Shown: positions 1 through 4,884 of the stretch, one piece after another
Layout: the number at the start of each line of letters is the position of its first letter
Numbering within the stretch: the first letter of the stretch is position 1
Assembly (NCBI GenBank): GCA_945929765.1
Contig: CAMEOL010000078.1
Coordinates: 1 to 5,416 of the forward strand
From: an uncultured Gemella sp.
Lineage (GTDB): Bacteria; Bacillota; Bacilli; Staphylococcales; Gemellaceae
Length of the DNA: 5,416 nucleotides
Direction: 5' to 3'
Notes under the pieces: generated by a model
The model's database searches: none
Seen by the model: only the letters and a program-made list of their open reading frames with translations
Told to the model about the DNA's origin: nothing
Translations under genes and position numbers: made by a program

Positions 1-1
1 A

Positions 2-118
2 GATGTAGTAGCAGGTTTACTTTTGGGAAGCATAGTAGTAGATATATTAAAAGTGACACATGTTAATATATACAGAATTTTTTCAAATATTACGGGGTTA
101 GAAGATGGAGAAAAATAA
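2..118 (+). CDS. C-terminal end of a membrane protein, possibly PAP2-family phosphatase (partial)
   Basis: An open frame enters from the left edge (codons start at base 2) and ends at TAA 116-118, leaving 38 codons. The fragment starts DVVAGLLLGSIVVDILK, then a short polar tail. A D-V-x-A-G-x-L-L-G run leading into a hydrophobic helix is typical of the end of PAP2 phosphatases, such as undecaprenyl-diphosphate or lipid phosphatases. There it follows the H-x3-D motif, and the first Asp here would be the last catalytic residue. The other motifs lie outside the window, so the family is an inference from one short motif; another polytopic membrane protein is possible. The last 14 bases overlap the start of yhdT, which suggests translational coupling and membership of the same operon. 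Confidence 0.45.
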   Translation, partial: DVVAGLLLGSIVVDILKVTHVNIYRIFSNITGLEDGEK

Positions 119-344
119 AGACTATATTTATGCTATTATTTTAGTCGTAGGACATTTTGTTTTATGGTATTATTTTGCGTATATAAAATATGCAGGTGTT
201 AATGTTAGTGATTATAAATATATATTAGGATTTCCAGAATGGTTTTTCTATAGTTCTATTGTAGTGAGTATATTTATTATTATTGCATTAGTTTTTATTT
301 GTAATATCATTTTTAACAAAGATATAAAAGAAGAGGAAAAGTAA
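105..344 (+). CDS. yhdT: YhdT family small membrane protein
   Basis: A 79-residue protein with two predicted membrane helices (about residues 7-28 and 47-70) and a charged C-terminal tail (KDIKEEEK). Between the helices lies GFPEWFFYS (residues 42-50). This matches the conserved GFPxWF segment of E. coli YhdT (DUF997), which is also about 80 residues long and encoded directly before panF. Its role is not established; the constant pairing suggests an accessory or small-subunit-like partner of the pantothenate symporter (inference). A G-rich site (CGGGG, 93-97) lies 7 bases before the ATG. The start overlaps the upstream gene by 14 bases, and panF follows after 3 bases, so the three are almost certainly co-transcribed. 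The family call is firm from motif, length and context. Confidence 0.85.
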   Translation: MEKNKDYIYAIILVVGHFVLWYYFAYIKYAGVNVSDYKYILGFPEWFFYSSIVVSIFIIIALVFICNIIFNKDIKEEEK

Positions 345-347
345 TAA

Positions 348-1835
348 ATGAATATAGCAGACAATTATAAAGTATTAACATTATTTTCTATAATTTTTTT
401 ATCAATAATTTTGATACCTTTAATAATAAATAAGTTAAGTAAGGCTCACATAGGAAATTCATTTTTTGAAAAGTATTATTTGGCAGATAGAAATGTTAGT
501 GGTATAGTATTAGCTATAACGTTGATGTCAACTTATGGATCAGCTTCAACATTTTTATCTGGTCCTGGTGTAGCGTATAAATTAGGTTTAGGATGGGTAT
601 TGTTAGCAGTTATACAGGTAACTGCTGGGTATTTTGTTTTATTAGTATTGGCAAGAAGATTTCAGAAAATAGCAAAACAAATTAATGCAATTACTATTAC
701 AGATTATATTCGACATAGATATAAATCGAATGTATTAGCAGTAATATCATCAATATCAATGGTTGCTTTTATTCTAGCTGCAATGTCTGGACAGTGGATA
801 GGAGGAGCAAAGCTATTATCAGCACTTACAGGTATAGATTATAAAGTTGGAATTATTTTAATATCAGTAATAATACTATTTTGTGTGGTTTTCGGTGGTT
901 TAAAAAATATATTAATTACTGATATGATCCAAGGTATGATTATGATTTTTGCTACTATAATACTAATGTTATCTGTTTTAAAATATGGTGGTGGATTAGA
1001 TACTATAATGTCAAATTTATATGCCCAAAATCCTAATTTATTGAGCCCTTTTGGTTCAAATGGAAGTTTAACACCAGCATATGTATCATCTTTTTGGGTA
1101 TTAGTAGGTGTGGGATTAATAGGTATACCTCATATTGCTGTAAACTCTATGTTATACAAAAATAATCGAAGTTTAAAACAATCAATAATAGTTGGTACTA
1201 TTGTAATTTTTATTGTTATGTTTGGAATACACTTTATAGGAGTTATGAGTAGAGGAGTATTTCCTGGAATTACGGATTATGATTCAGTTATTCCTTTAAC
1301 AGCTATGAAAATATTACCTTGGTATTTGGTTGCTATAGTATTGGCGGCGCCAATGGCAGCGATAATAACAACTGTAAATGCTCAATTTTTACTAATATCG
1401 TCAACTATAGTTAAAGACATTTTGCTTAATATAAAAAAAATAAAGAATAATCTAAATGACAAAAATATGCCGACATTTGTATATGGTATTAATATTGTTA
1501 TTATTATATTAGCAGCTTTATTAAGTATAAACCCACCTTCTTTAATAGTAGAAATCAATCTTTTTGCTTTTGGTGGCTTAGAATCGACATTCTTGTGGAT
1601 TATATTATTAGGATTATACTGGAATAAAGCAGAGAAATATGGGGCAATTTCATCTATTTTTGTAGGATTGACTAGCTATATAATATTTAAAAGATTTTAC
1701 AAAATTACATTAGTGGAACCAGTAGTTATATCATTGACATTATCATTATTAATTTTTATAAGTGTATCAATTTACATGTATAATAAACAAAAGAAGAATG
1801 GAGGATTACAAAATGAAAAAAGTAAAGGTTATTAA
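348..1835 (+). CDS. panF: Sodium/pantothenate symporter PanF
   Basis: A 495-residue, strongly hydrophobic protein of the solute:sodium symporter family (LeuT fold, about 12-13 membrane helices). It imports pantothenate, the precursor of coenzyme A, together with Na+. The start of the core, YYLADRNVSG (43-52) and TLMSTYGSASTFLSGPGVAY (58-77), is diagnostic. Further PanF-like blocks are GQWIGGAKLL, the SFWVLVGVGLIGIPHIAV region, and LAAPMAAIITTVNAQFLLIS (about 332-351) followed by STIVKDILLNI. The last block is the family signature that contributes to the Na+ site, with T341, T342, S351 and S352 in positions where relatives carry Ser/Thr. E. coli PanF has 483 residues, so this is full length. 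The ATG is preceded by AGAGGA (332-337), which lies inside the end of yhdT. The 3' end overlaps the next small gene by 23 bases. No leader or riboswitch is visible because the promoter is outside the window. Confidence 0.93.
   Translation: MNIADNYKVLTLFSIIFLSIILIPLIINKLSKAHIGNSFFEKYYLADRNVSGIVLAITLMSTYGSASTFLSGPGVAYKLGLGWVLLAVIQVTAGYFVLLVLARRFQKIAKQINAITITDYIRHRYKSNVLAVISSISMVAFILAAMSGQWIGGAKLLSALTGIDYKVGIILISVIILFCVVFGGLKNILITDMIQGMIMIFATIILMLSVLKYGGGLDTIMSNLYAQNPNLLSPFGSNGSLTPAYVSSFWVLVGVGLIGIPHIAVNSMLYKNNRSLKQSIIVGTIVIFIVMFGIHFIGVMSRGVFPGITDYDSVIPLTAMKILPWYLVAIVLAAPMAAIITTVNAQFLLISSTIVKDILLNIKKIKNNLNDKNMPTFVYGINIVIIILAALLSINPPSLIVEINLFAFGGLESTFLWIILLGLYWNKAEKYGAISSIFVGLTSYIIFKRFYKITLVEPVVISLTLSLLIFISVSIYMYNKQKKNGGLQNEKSKGY
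1800..1804 (+). promoter_or_regulatory. Ribosome binding site fixing the start of the 57-residue protein
   Basis: GGAGG lies 8 bases before ATG 1813, inside the end of panF. The frame is open further upstream (ATG 1762 and ATG 1798), but neither of those starts has a comparable site, so 1813 is the likely start. Confidence 0.75.
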
Positions 1836-1986
1836 TACAAATGCAGAAAAATTCACAGTTAGTAATGTACTTACTGTTGGAAAGATTTATGAGGTTGTAA
1901 ATGAAACAGAAGAATATATTTTTGTAAAAGATAACACAGGAAAAGTCGCTGGATTTTATAAAGATTATTTTGAAACAGTAGAATAA
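1813..1986 (+). CDS. Small conserved protein of unknown function (DUF6501-like)
   Basis: A 57-residue soluble, charged protein without signal peptide or membrane segment. It contains LTVGKIYEV (20-28), NETEEYIFVKDNTGK (30-44) and GFYKDYF (47-53). The alternation of short hydrophobic strands with turns (VGKxYEV, DNTGK) suggests a small SH3-like beta barrel (inference). From memory, this pattern resembles a family of 60-70-residue uncharacterised proteins in Bacilli (DUF6501); those usually start somewhat earlier, but the GGAGG site here favours this start. The gene overlaps panF by 23 bases and is followed after 13 bases by the LysM gene, so it is translated from the same message. No function can be assigned; the link to pantothenate uptake may be only positional. 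Confidence 0.75.
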   Translation: MKKVKVINTNAEKFTVSNVLTVGKIYEVVNETEEYIFVKDNTGKVAGFYKDYFETVE

Positions 1987-1999
1987 TTAGGAAATAAAA

Positions 2000-2464
2000 A
2001 TGAAATATACATCATCTAAAGAAAAATTATTATCTTTAATTTTACCTATATCATCAGTAATATTTTTATTTTTAATAATTTCTATAGGTAATTCTATAGC
2101 TAATATAAATAAAAATAATACGACTACAACTAATGTAATTTCTACACAAGTTCCCGAAGAAGAAAAAAAAGTTCAAGTAGAAATTCCAACAGCAAATAAT
2201 TCGTCAACTACAAATACAACTCCAAGTAGTACACAAGCGACTACAGAAAGTAATTCAAATTCTTCTGTTAATCAAGTAGCAAATAGTGAGATTGTAGCAG
2301 GAGAGGAGTATACTGTAAAATCAGGGGATACGCTATTTATTATTGCGTCAAAAGCATACGGTGAGAACAATACTACAGCAGGTATCCAAAAAATAAAAGA
2401 TGAGAATAATTTGCAAAATAATAATCTTTCAATAGGACAAAAATTAAAAATACCTAACTTATAA
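2000..2464 (+). CDS. Membrane-anchored LysM-domain protein
   Basis: A 154-residue protein in three parts. A lysine-containing N-terminus is followed by one hydrophobic helix (about residues 10-34) with no clear cleavage site, so it is probably a membrane anchor and not a removed signal peptide. Residues 35-100 are a low-complexity linker very rich in Thr, Ser, Asn and Gln, with a charged patch (EEEKK). Residues 104-152 form one LysM domain, with the typical YTVKSGDTL start, the KIKDENNL middle and the SIGQKLKIP end. LysM domains bind N-acetylglucosamine-containing glycans, mainly peptidoglycan, so the C-terminus likely sits in the cell wall while the linker spans the distance from the membrane. 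No hydrolase domain is present. TAGGAA (1988-1993) precedes the ATG. It is the last gene before the terminator. Confidence 0.85.
   Translation: MKYTSSKEKLLSLILPISSVIFLFLIISIGNSIANINKNNTTTTNVISTQVPEEEKKVQVEIPTANNSSTTNTTPSSTQATTESNSNSSVNQVANSEIVAGEEYTVKSGDTLFIIASKAYGENNTTAGIQKIKDENNLQNNNLSIGQKLKIPNL
2396..2412 (+). repeat. 17-base direct repeat, copy 1 (inside the LysM gene)
   Basis: AAAGATGAGAATAATTT encodes K-D-E-N-N plus the first bases of Leu in the LysM domain. An identical 17-mer occurs 200 bases further on, at 2596-2612, outside the gene. Confidence 0.7.
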
Positions 2465-2472
2465 ATTATTAT

Positions 2473-2564
2473 AAAAAACGTGAAAATACGAGATTATGAT
2501 AAGTAAATTTACAATTTAGATTTTATTTACTAGTCAAAAATATCGTGTATCTTCACGTTTTTTT
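2473..2564. terminator. Long bidirectional Rho-independent terminator hairpin
   Basis: AAAAAACGTGAA (2473-2484) pairs perfectly with TTCACGTTTTTT (2552-2563). After one A-C mismatch the stem continues with ATAC (2486-2489) against GTAT (2547-2550), then GAT/ATC. An inner helix AGTAAAT (2502-2508) with ATTTACT (2525-2531) closes a loop of 16 bases. The T run at 2558-2564 serves the plus strand, which ends 8 bases earlier with the LysM gene. The A run at 2473-2478 becomes a U run for transcripts on the minus strand, from the aldo/keto reductase side. The structure is unusually long (about 92 bases) and GC-poor for a terminator. Confidence 0.85.
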
Positions 2565-2595
2565 ATTGTTTAATACTTCACTTATGTTCTATAAG

Positions 2596-2612
2596 AAAGA
2601 TGAGAATAATTT
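2596..2612 (+). repeat. 17-base direct repeat, copy 2 (in the convergent spacer)
   Basis: Identical to 2396-2412 in the LysM gene, with looser similarity continuing on both sides (for example ATAA before it, and an A-rich stretch ending ATAAT after it). Read in the frame of the LysM gene it gives K-D-E-N-N-L followed at once by a stop. It may be the remnant of a local duplication, or convergence in AT-rich DNA. Confidence 0.6.
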
Positions 2613-2619
2613 ATAAAAA

Positions 2620-2640
2620 TATAATATTGAGAATATTATA
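2620..2640. repeat. Perfect 9-3-9 inverted repeat in the convergent spacer
   Basis: TATAATATT (2620-2628), spacer GAG, then AATATTATA (2632-2640); every arm base pairs. It consists only of A and T, so as an RNA hairpin it would be weak, but as a DNA palindrome it has the size of an operator. It starts 56 bases past the terminator and lies about 100 bases past the stop of the aldo/keto reductase gene. No gene start lies close to it. The rest of the spacer (2641-2740) shows two 6-base palindromes (TTAGTT/AACTAA at 2659-2674 and TAAGTT/AACTTA at 2731-2750) and no coding potential. Confidence 0.65.
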
Positions 2641-2740
2641 CGAAAGGAAAAACTATCTTTAGTTTAACAACTAATGTATGATAGGAATTAATGTTTTAAA
2701 AGTTTTATATGTTTTAATTTGTAAGTAATCTAAGTTGTTA

Positions 2741-3529
2741 CTAAAACTTATCGTAAGGAAATAATTCGGGATGCATTCCTGTACGATCACCATTATCTAA
2801 GCTATTTAATCTAAGCAATTCTTCAGAAGATAAAATTATTTTTTCGCTCATAATATTTTCAATAATATGCTTAGGAGTAGCTGATTTAGGAATCGGATGG
2901 TATCCTCTTGCAATGTGCCAAGCCAATATTATTTGAGAGCTAGAAACATTGTGTGATTTAGCAATATCAGAAATTATTTTGTTATCGCTATAAATATTTC
3001 TTGCTATAGGAGACCATGATTGAAATAAAATCTCCTCTTTTTTTAAATAATTGTTTAATTCATTTTGAGCAAATTTAGGATGAGCTTCGATTTGATTTAA
3101 AAATGGTTTGATGTTACATTTGTTTTTTATTTTTTCTAGATGTCTAATTTCAAAATTTGCTACACCAATTTCTTTTACAAGTCCTTGCTCTTTTATTCTT
3201 TCTAAAGCTTTGTATCCTTCTAAAAATTTTTCTGGATGAGGCCAATGAATTAATAAAATATCTATTTTTTCGTTTAATTTTTTATAACTATTTTCGAATG
3301 AACGCAAAGCATCATCGTATGCCAAGTCAGAAGGCCAAATTTTAGTAGTAATTAGAAAATTTTCTTTATTTATATTTTTAGTAATTTTTCCGATAATATC
3401 TTCATTGTTATAGTAACTAGCGGTATCAATTAACTTATATCCATTTAGTAGTGCGGTATTAATAGCTAATTCAGCTGCATTAATATCAGTTAAAGTATAT
3501 GTTCCAAATCCTATTTTTCCTAAGTCCAT
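2741..3529 (-). CDS. Aldo/keto reductase (NADPH-dependent oxidoreductase)
   Basis: A 262-residue single-domain (beta/alpha)8 barrel enzyme that reduces an aldehyde or ketone with NAD(P)H in the cytosol. The catalytic tetrad is complete: D35 and Y40 in DTASYYNNED, K63 in ITTKIW, and H95 in LLIHWP. Other family blocks are GVANF (122-126), NQIEAHP (145-151) and the cofactor-binding IPKSATPKHIIEN (213-225), where K215 and S216 would contact the NADPH phosphate. The length fits the 2,5-diketo-D-gluconate reductase/YvgN-type group (260-280 residues). The natural substrate cannot be read from the sequence. AGGAG lies 6 bases before the ATG and overlaps the stop codon of the upstream kinase gene (9-base gap), so it is the second gene of a coupled operon. 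No terminator directly follows; the bidirectional hairpin 180 bases on is the likely end. Confidence 0.92.
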   Translation of the reverse strand: MDLGKIGFGTYTLTDINAAELAINTALLNGYKLIDTASYYNNEDIIGKITKNINKENFLITTKIWPSDLAYDDALRSFENSYKKLNEKIDILLIHWPHPEKFLEGYKALERIKEQGLVKEIGVANFEIRHLEKIKNKCNIKPFLNQIEAHPKFAQNELNNYLKKEEILFQSWSPIARNIYSDNKIISDIAKSHNVSSSQIILAWHIARGYHPIPKSATPKHIIENIMSEKIILSSEELLRLNSLDNGDRTGMHPELFPYDKF

Positions 3530-3538
3530 AGTTAACTC

Positions 3539-4357
3539 CTAAAATTTTATTTTTCTTGGATGATTTAAGCTATAAAATTTTTCTTCAGCAATAGTTTTAT
3601 AGACTTCCTCTCCACGTCTTTCGTAAAGTAACCAAGCCCATGTAAACCAAAGTAAATCAGCAAATTTTAAAAATACGTCAAGTTTTTCGAAATTACAGAT
3701 ATCATTGTTAAAATAATTACTCAAAAAAGTAACCGTTTCTTGATAGTTTAAATTATTTTCTGATATAAAGCTTGCAATATCAAAGTAAAAATCATTTTGT
3801 CCTGCATATTCAAAATCAATCAAGTATACTTCATTTTTTGAAAATAAAAAGTTTCCTTCAACTAGATCGTTATGACAAAGTCTGTCAGGAGTATACAGTT
3901 TTTTGAATTCATCAACAAGGTATATATGTTTTTCTATATCGTGTTTAAATTCATCAATTTGATAAAAATATTTTTCAAAAGTTTCAGTAGGATCAAATTT
4001 ATTGTTTGCTTGAAAATTTTTTGAATGAAACTCTTTTAAAATTTTCGCTATTTCAACGATACTAGACAGATTTTTATTCGAAATAAATGTTTTTACATTT
4101 GGAATGAATTTAGTTATCAACAAGTTATTGTCGTAATAAACAGGCGTAAGAAAATAAAATTCATTGGAGATTAATTCGTGTGCCTCTTTTTCGTTAGATT
4201 TATTATTTAAGTGCATTGTATCTTTAGGAACTCGGCAAAAATACGTTTCTTCTGGAGTTCTTATAATATAATTTTTATTAGTAATACCATAACTTGTTTC
4301 TTGAATTTCTAAAATATTAGTGTTAAGAATATTTTCTAGTTTTTTTCTTAAATTCAT
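3539..4357 (-). CDS. Choline kinase-like phosphotransferase (LicA/APH superfamily)
   Basis: A 272-residue small-molecule kinase with the protein-kinase-like fold. The N-lobe shows a loop SYGITNKNYIIR (22-33) as in LicA-type choline kinases, then YFCRVP. The C-lobe has the Brenner motif CHNDLVEGNFLF (161-172; catalytic D164, N169) and the metal-binding segment YLIDFEYAGQND (178-189; D181), with D193 following. The aromatic stretch LLWFTWAWLLYERRG (235-249) matches the region that forms the aromatic amine-binding pocket in choline/ethanolamine kinases. Choline is thus the best guess, but other amino-alcohol or sugar substrates of the superfamily are possible. No licB, licC or other phosphocholine genes lie nearby in this window. 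The ATG at 4357 is chosen over the in-frame GTG at 4369 because AGGTGG ends 8 bases before it. It is the first gene of an operon with the aldo/keto reductase. Confidence 0.85.
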   Translation of the reverse strand: MNLRKKLENILNTNILEIQETSYGITNKNYIIRTPEETYFCRVPKDTMHLNNKSNEKEAHELISNEFYFLTPVYYDNNLLITKFIPNVKTFISNKNLSSIVEIAKILKEFHSKNFQANNKFDPTETFEKYFYQIDEFKHDIEKHIYLVDEFKKLYTPDRLCHNDLVEGNFLFSKNEVYLIDFEYAGQNDFYFDIASFISENNLNYQETVTFLSNYFNNDICNFEKLDVFLKFADLLWFTWAWLLYERRGEEVYKTIAEEKFYSLNHPRKIKF

Positions 4358-4365
4358 AGTTATCA

Positions 4366-4371
4366 CCACCT
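4366..4371 (-). promoter_or_regulatory. Ribosome binding site of the kinase gene
   Basis: On the minus strand AGGTGG precedes ATG 4357 by 8 bases. It overlaps the alternative GTG start at 4369, which makes that longer frame unlikely. Confidence 0.75.
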
Positions 4372-4377
4372 AATTCA

Positions 4378-4406
4378 ATTATATAACATGATTCTAAAAT
4401 TGTAAA
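4378..4406 (-). promoter_or_regulatory. Sigma-70/A-type promoter of the kinase-reductase operon
   Basis: On the minus strand, -35 TTTACA (4406-4401), a 17-base spacer and -10 TATAAT (4383-4378). Transcription would start near 4371-4372, right at the ribosome binding site, leaving a 5' leader of only about 15 bases. The -35 box lies within an inverted repeat (TTGTAA/TTACAA, 4400-4422). Confidence 0.75.
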
Positions 4407-4422
4407 TTGAAAAAGGTTACAA
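4400..4422. promoter_or_regulatory. Inverted repeat over the kinase -35 box (possible operator)
   Basis: TTGTAA (4400-4405) and TTACAA (4417-4422) are perfect inverted arms separated by 11 bases, the size of a dimeric repressor site. The left arm covers the -35 hexamer. Six-base AT-rich arms can arise by chance, so this is only a candidate. Confidence 0.3.
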
Positions 4423-4492
4423 AAATCATAAAAATAGAAAATTTATTGATTAAGCAAAGGTTGGTATTTTCATAGTTTATCGTTGTATATCT

Positions 4493-4521
4493 TTGAAAAA
4501 CAGCTATTTTTATGGTATAAT
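4493..4521 (+). promoter_or_regulatory. Strong sigma-70/A-type promoter of yaaA-recF
   Basis: -35 TTGAAA (4493-4498), a spacer of exactly 17 bases, an extended -10 TGG and a perfect TATAAT (4516-4521). The start is expected near 4528, about 140 bases before yaaA. The spacer holds a near-palindrome, AAAAACAGCTATTTTT (4496-4511). Confidence 0.8.
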
Positions 4522-4527
4522 AAAAAT

Positions 4528-4668
4528 GTACTAAAATGAACTTAACAATCATTTTTTAGTAAAATATTTTAGCTCAAAATTCAGATGGCAAGAGTTGAAA
4601 ATATATCTCTTTGTCATTTTATTATTTAAATAAAATAATTCCATAGAGTTAAAAATTACGGAGGTAAA
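4528..4668 (+). other. Structured 5' leader of yaaA-recF with two predicted hairpins
   Basis: Hairpin 1: ACTAAAA/TTTTAGT (4530-4536 with 4554-4560), extended by TGA/TCA across a two-T bulge, sits at the very start of the expected transcript. Hairpin 2: GATGGCAAGAG (4584-4594) with CTCTTTGTCATT (4607-4618), using one bulge and G-U pairs, has a loop of 12 bases. It is followed by ATTTTATTATTT, which is terminator-like. The leader could attenuate transcription into yaaA-recF, or the first 100 bases could be a separate small RNA. It matches no riboswitch family I recognise. The remaining part to 4668 is AT-rich and ends in GGAGG (4660-4664), 4 bases before the yaaA ATG. Confidence 0.45.
4584..4630 (+). 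terminator. Possible intrinsic terminator/attenuator before yaaA
   Basis: This is the second hairpin of the yaaA leader: a stem of about 10-11 pairs with one bulge, then a T-rich stretch interrupted by A (4617-4627). The stem is of modest strength and the T run is broken, so read-through into yaaA is expected and termination is uncertain. Confidence 0.3.
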
Positions 4669-4884
4669 ATGAAGAAATTATTTATCGATAATGAATATAT
4701 AACATTAACTCAATTTTTGAAAATTGAAAGTTTTATCGGATCGGGTGGTGAAGCTAAGTATTTTTTAGCAGAAGAAAAAGTTTATTTGAATGGCATTCTA
4801 GAGAATAGGCGTGGTAAAAAATTATATGATGGTGACGTAATAGAAATATTAGGTGAAAAATATATAATTTCAAATGAAAATTAA
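4669..4884 (+). CDS. yaaA: S4-domain RNA-binding protein YaaA
   Basis: A 71-residue protein that is essentially a single S4 RNA-binding domain. The hallmark pattern is complete: ITLTQFLK (11-18), SGGEAKYFL (25-33), VYLNG (38-42), RRGKKLYDGDVI (47-58). This is the small S4 protein usually encoded directly before recF in Firmicutes. Its exact role is unknown; by family it binds structured RNA, possibly ribosomal. In many Firmicutes it lies between dnaN and recF, but here a divergent operon lies upstream and yaaA has its own promoter and leader. GGAGG lies 4 bases before the ATG, slightly closer than usual. Its end overlaps recF by 11 bases. Confidence 0.92.
   Translation: MKKLFIDNEYITLTQFLKIESFIGSGGEAKYFLAEEKVYLNGILENRRGKKLYDGDVIEILGEKYIISNEN

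Noticed and set aside
1762..1812. Upstream extension of the small protein behind panF
   Set aside because: It would overlap panF much further. The GGAGG at 1800-1804 is positioned for ATG 1813, and no comparable site serves ATG 1762 or ATG 1798.
2584..2616. Ten-codon frame ATG 2584 to a stop after K-D-E-N-N-L
   Set aside because: Too short and without a ribosome site; better explained as part of the 17-base repeat shared with the LysM gene.
3157..3345. Open frame of 62 codons on the plus strand
   Set aside because: It lies wholly opposite the aldo/keto reductase gene, whose catalytic motifs are intact. Its translation is low-complexity Leu/Phe-rich with no recognisable motif and no clear ribosome site.
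4585..4629. Possible 14-codon leader peptide (ATG 4585 to TAA 4627-4629) covering the second hairpin of the yaaA leader
   Set aside because: No ribosome binding site precedes it and it has no run of a single amino acid as in classical attenuators. The same holds for a 7-codon frame at 4536-4559.
4370..4668. Replication origin next to recF
   Set aside because: recF is often near oriC, so the spacer was searched by eye for TTATCCACA-type DnaA boxes on both strands. None was found, and there is no cluster of near matches.
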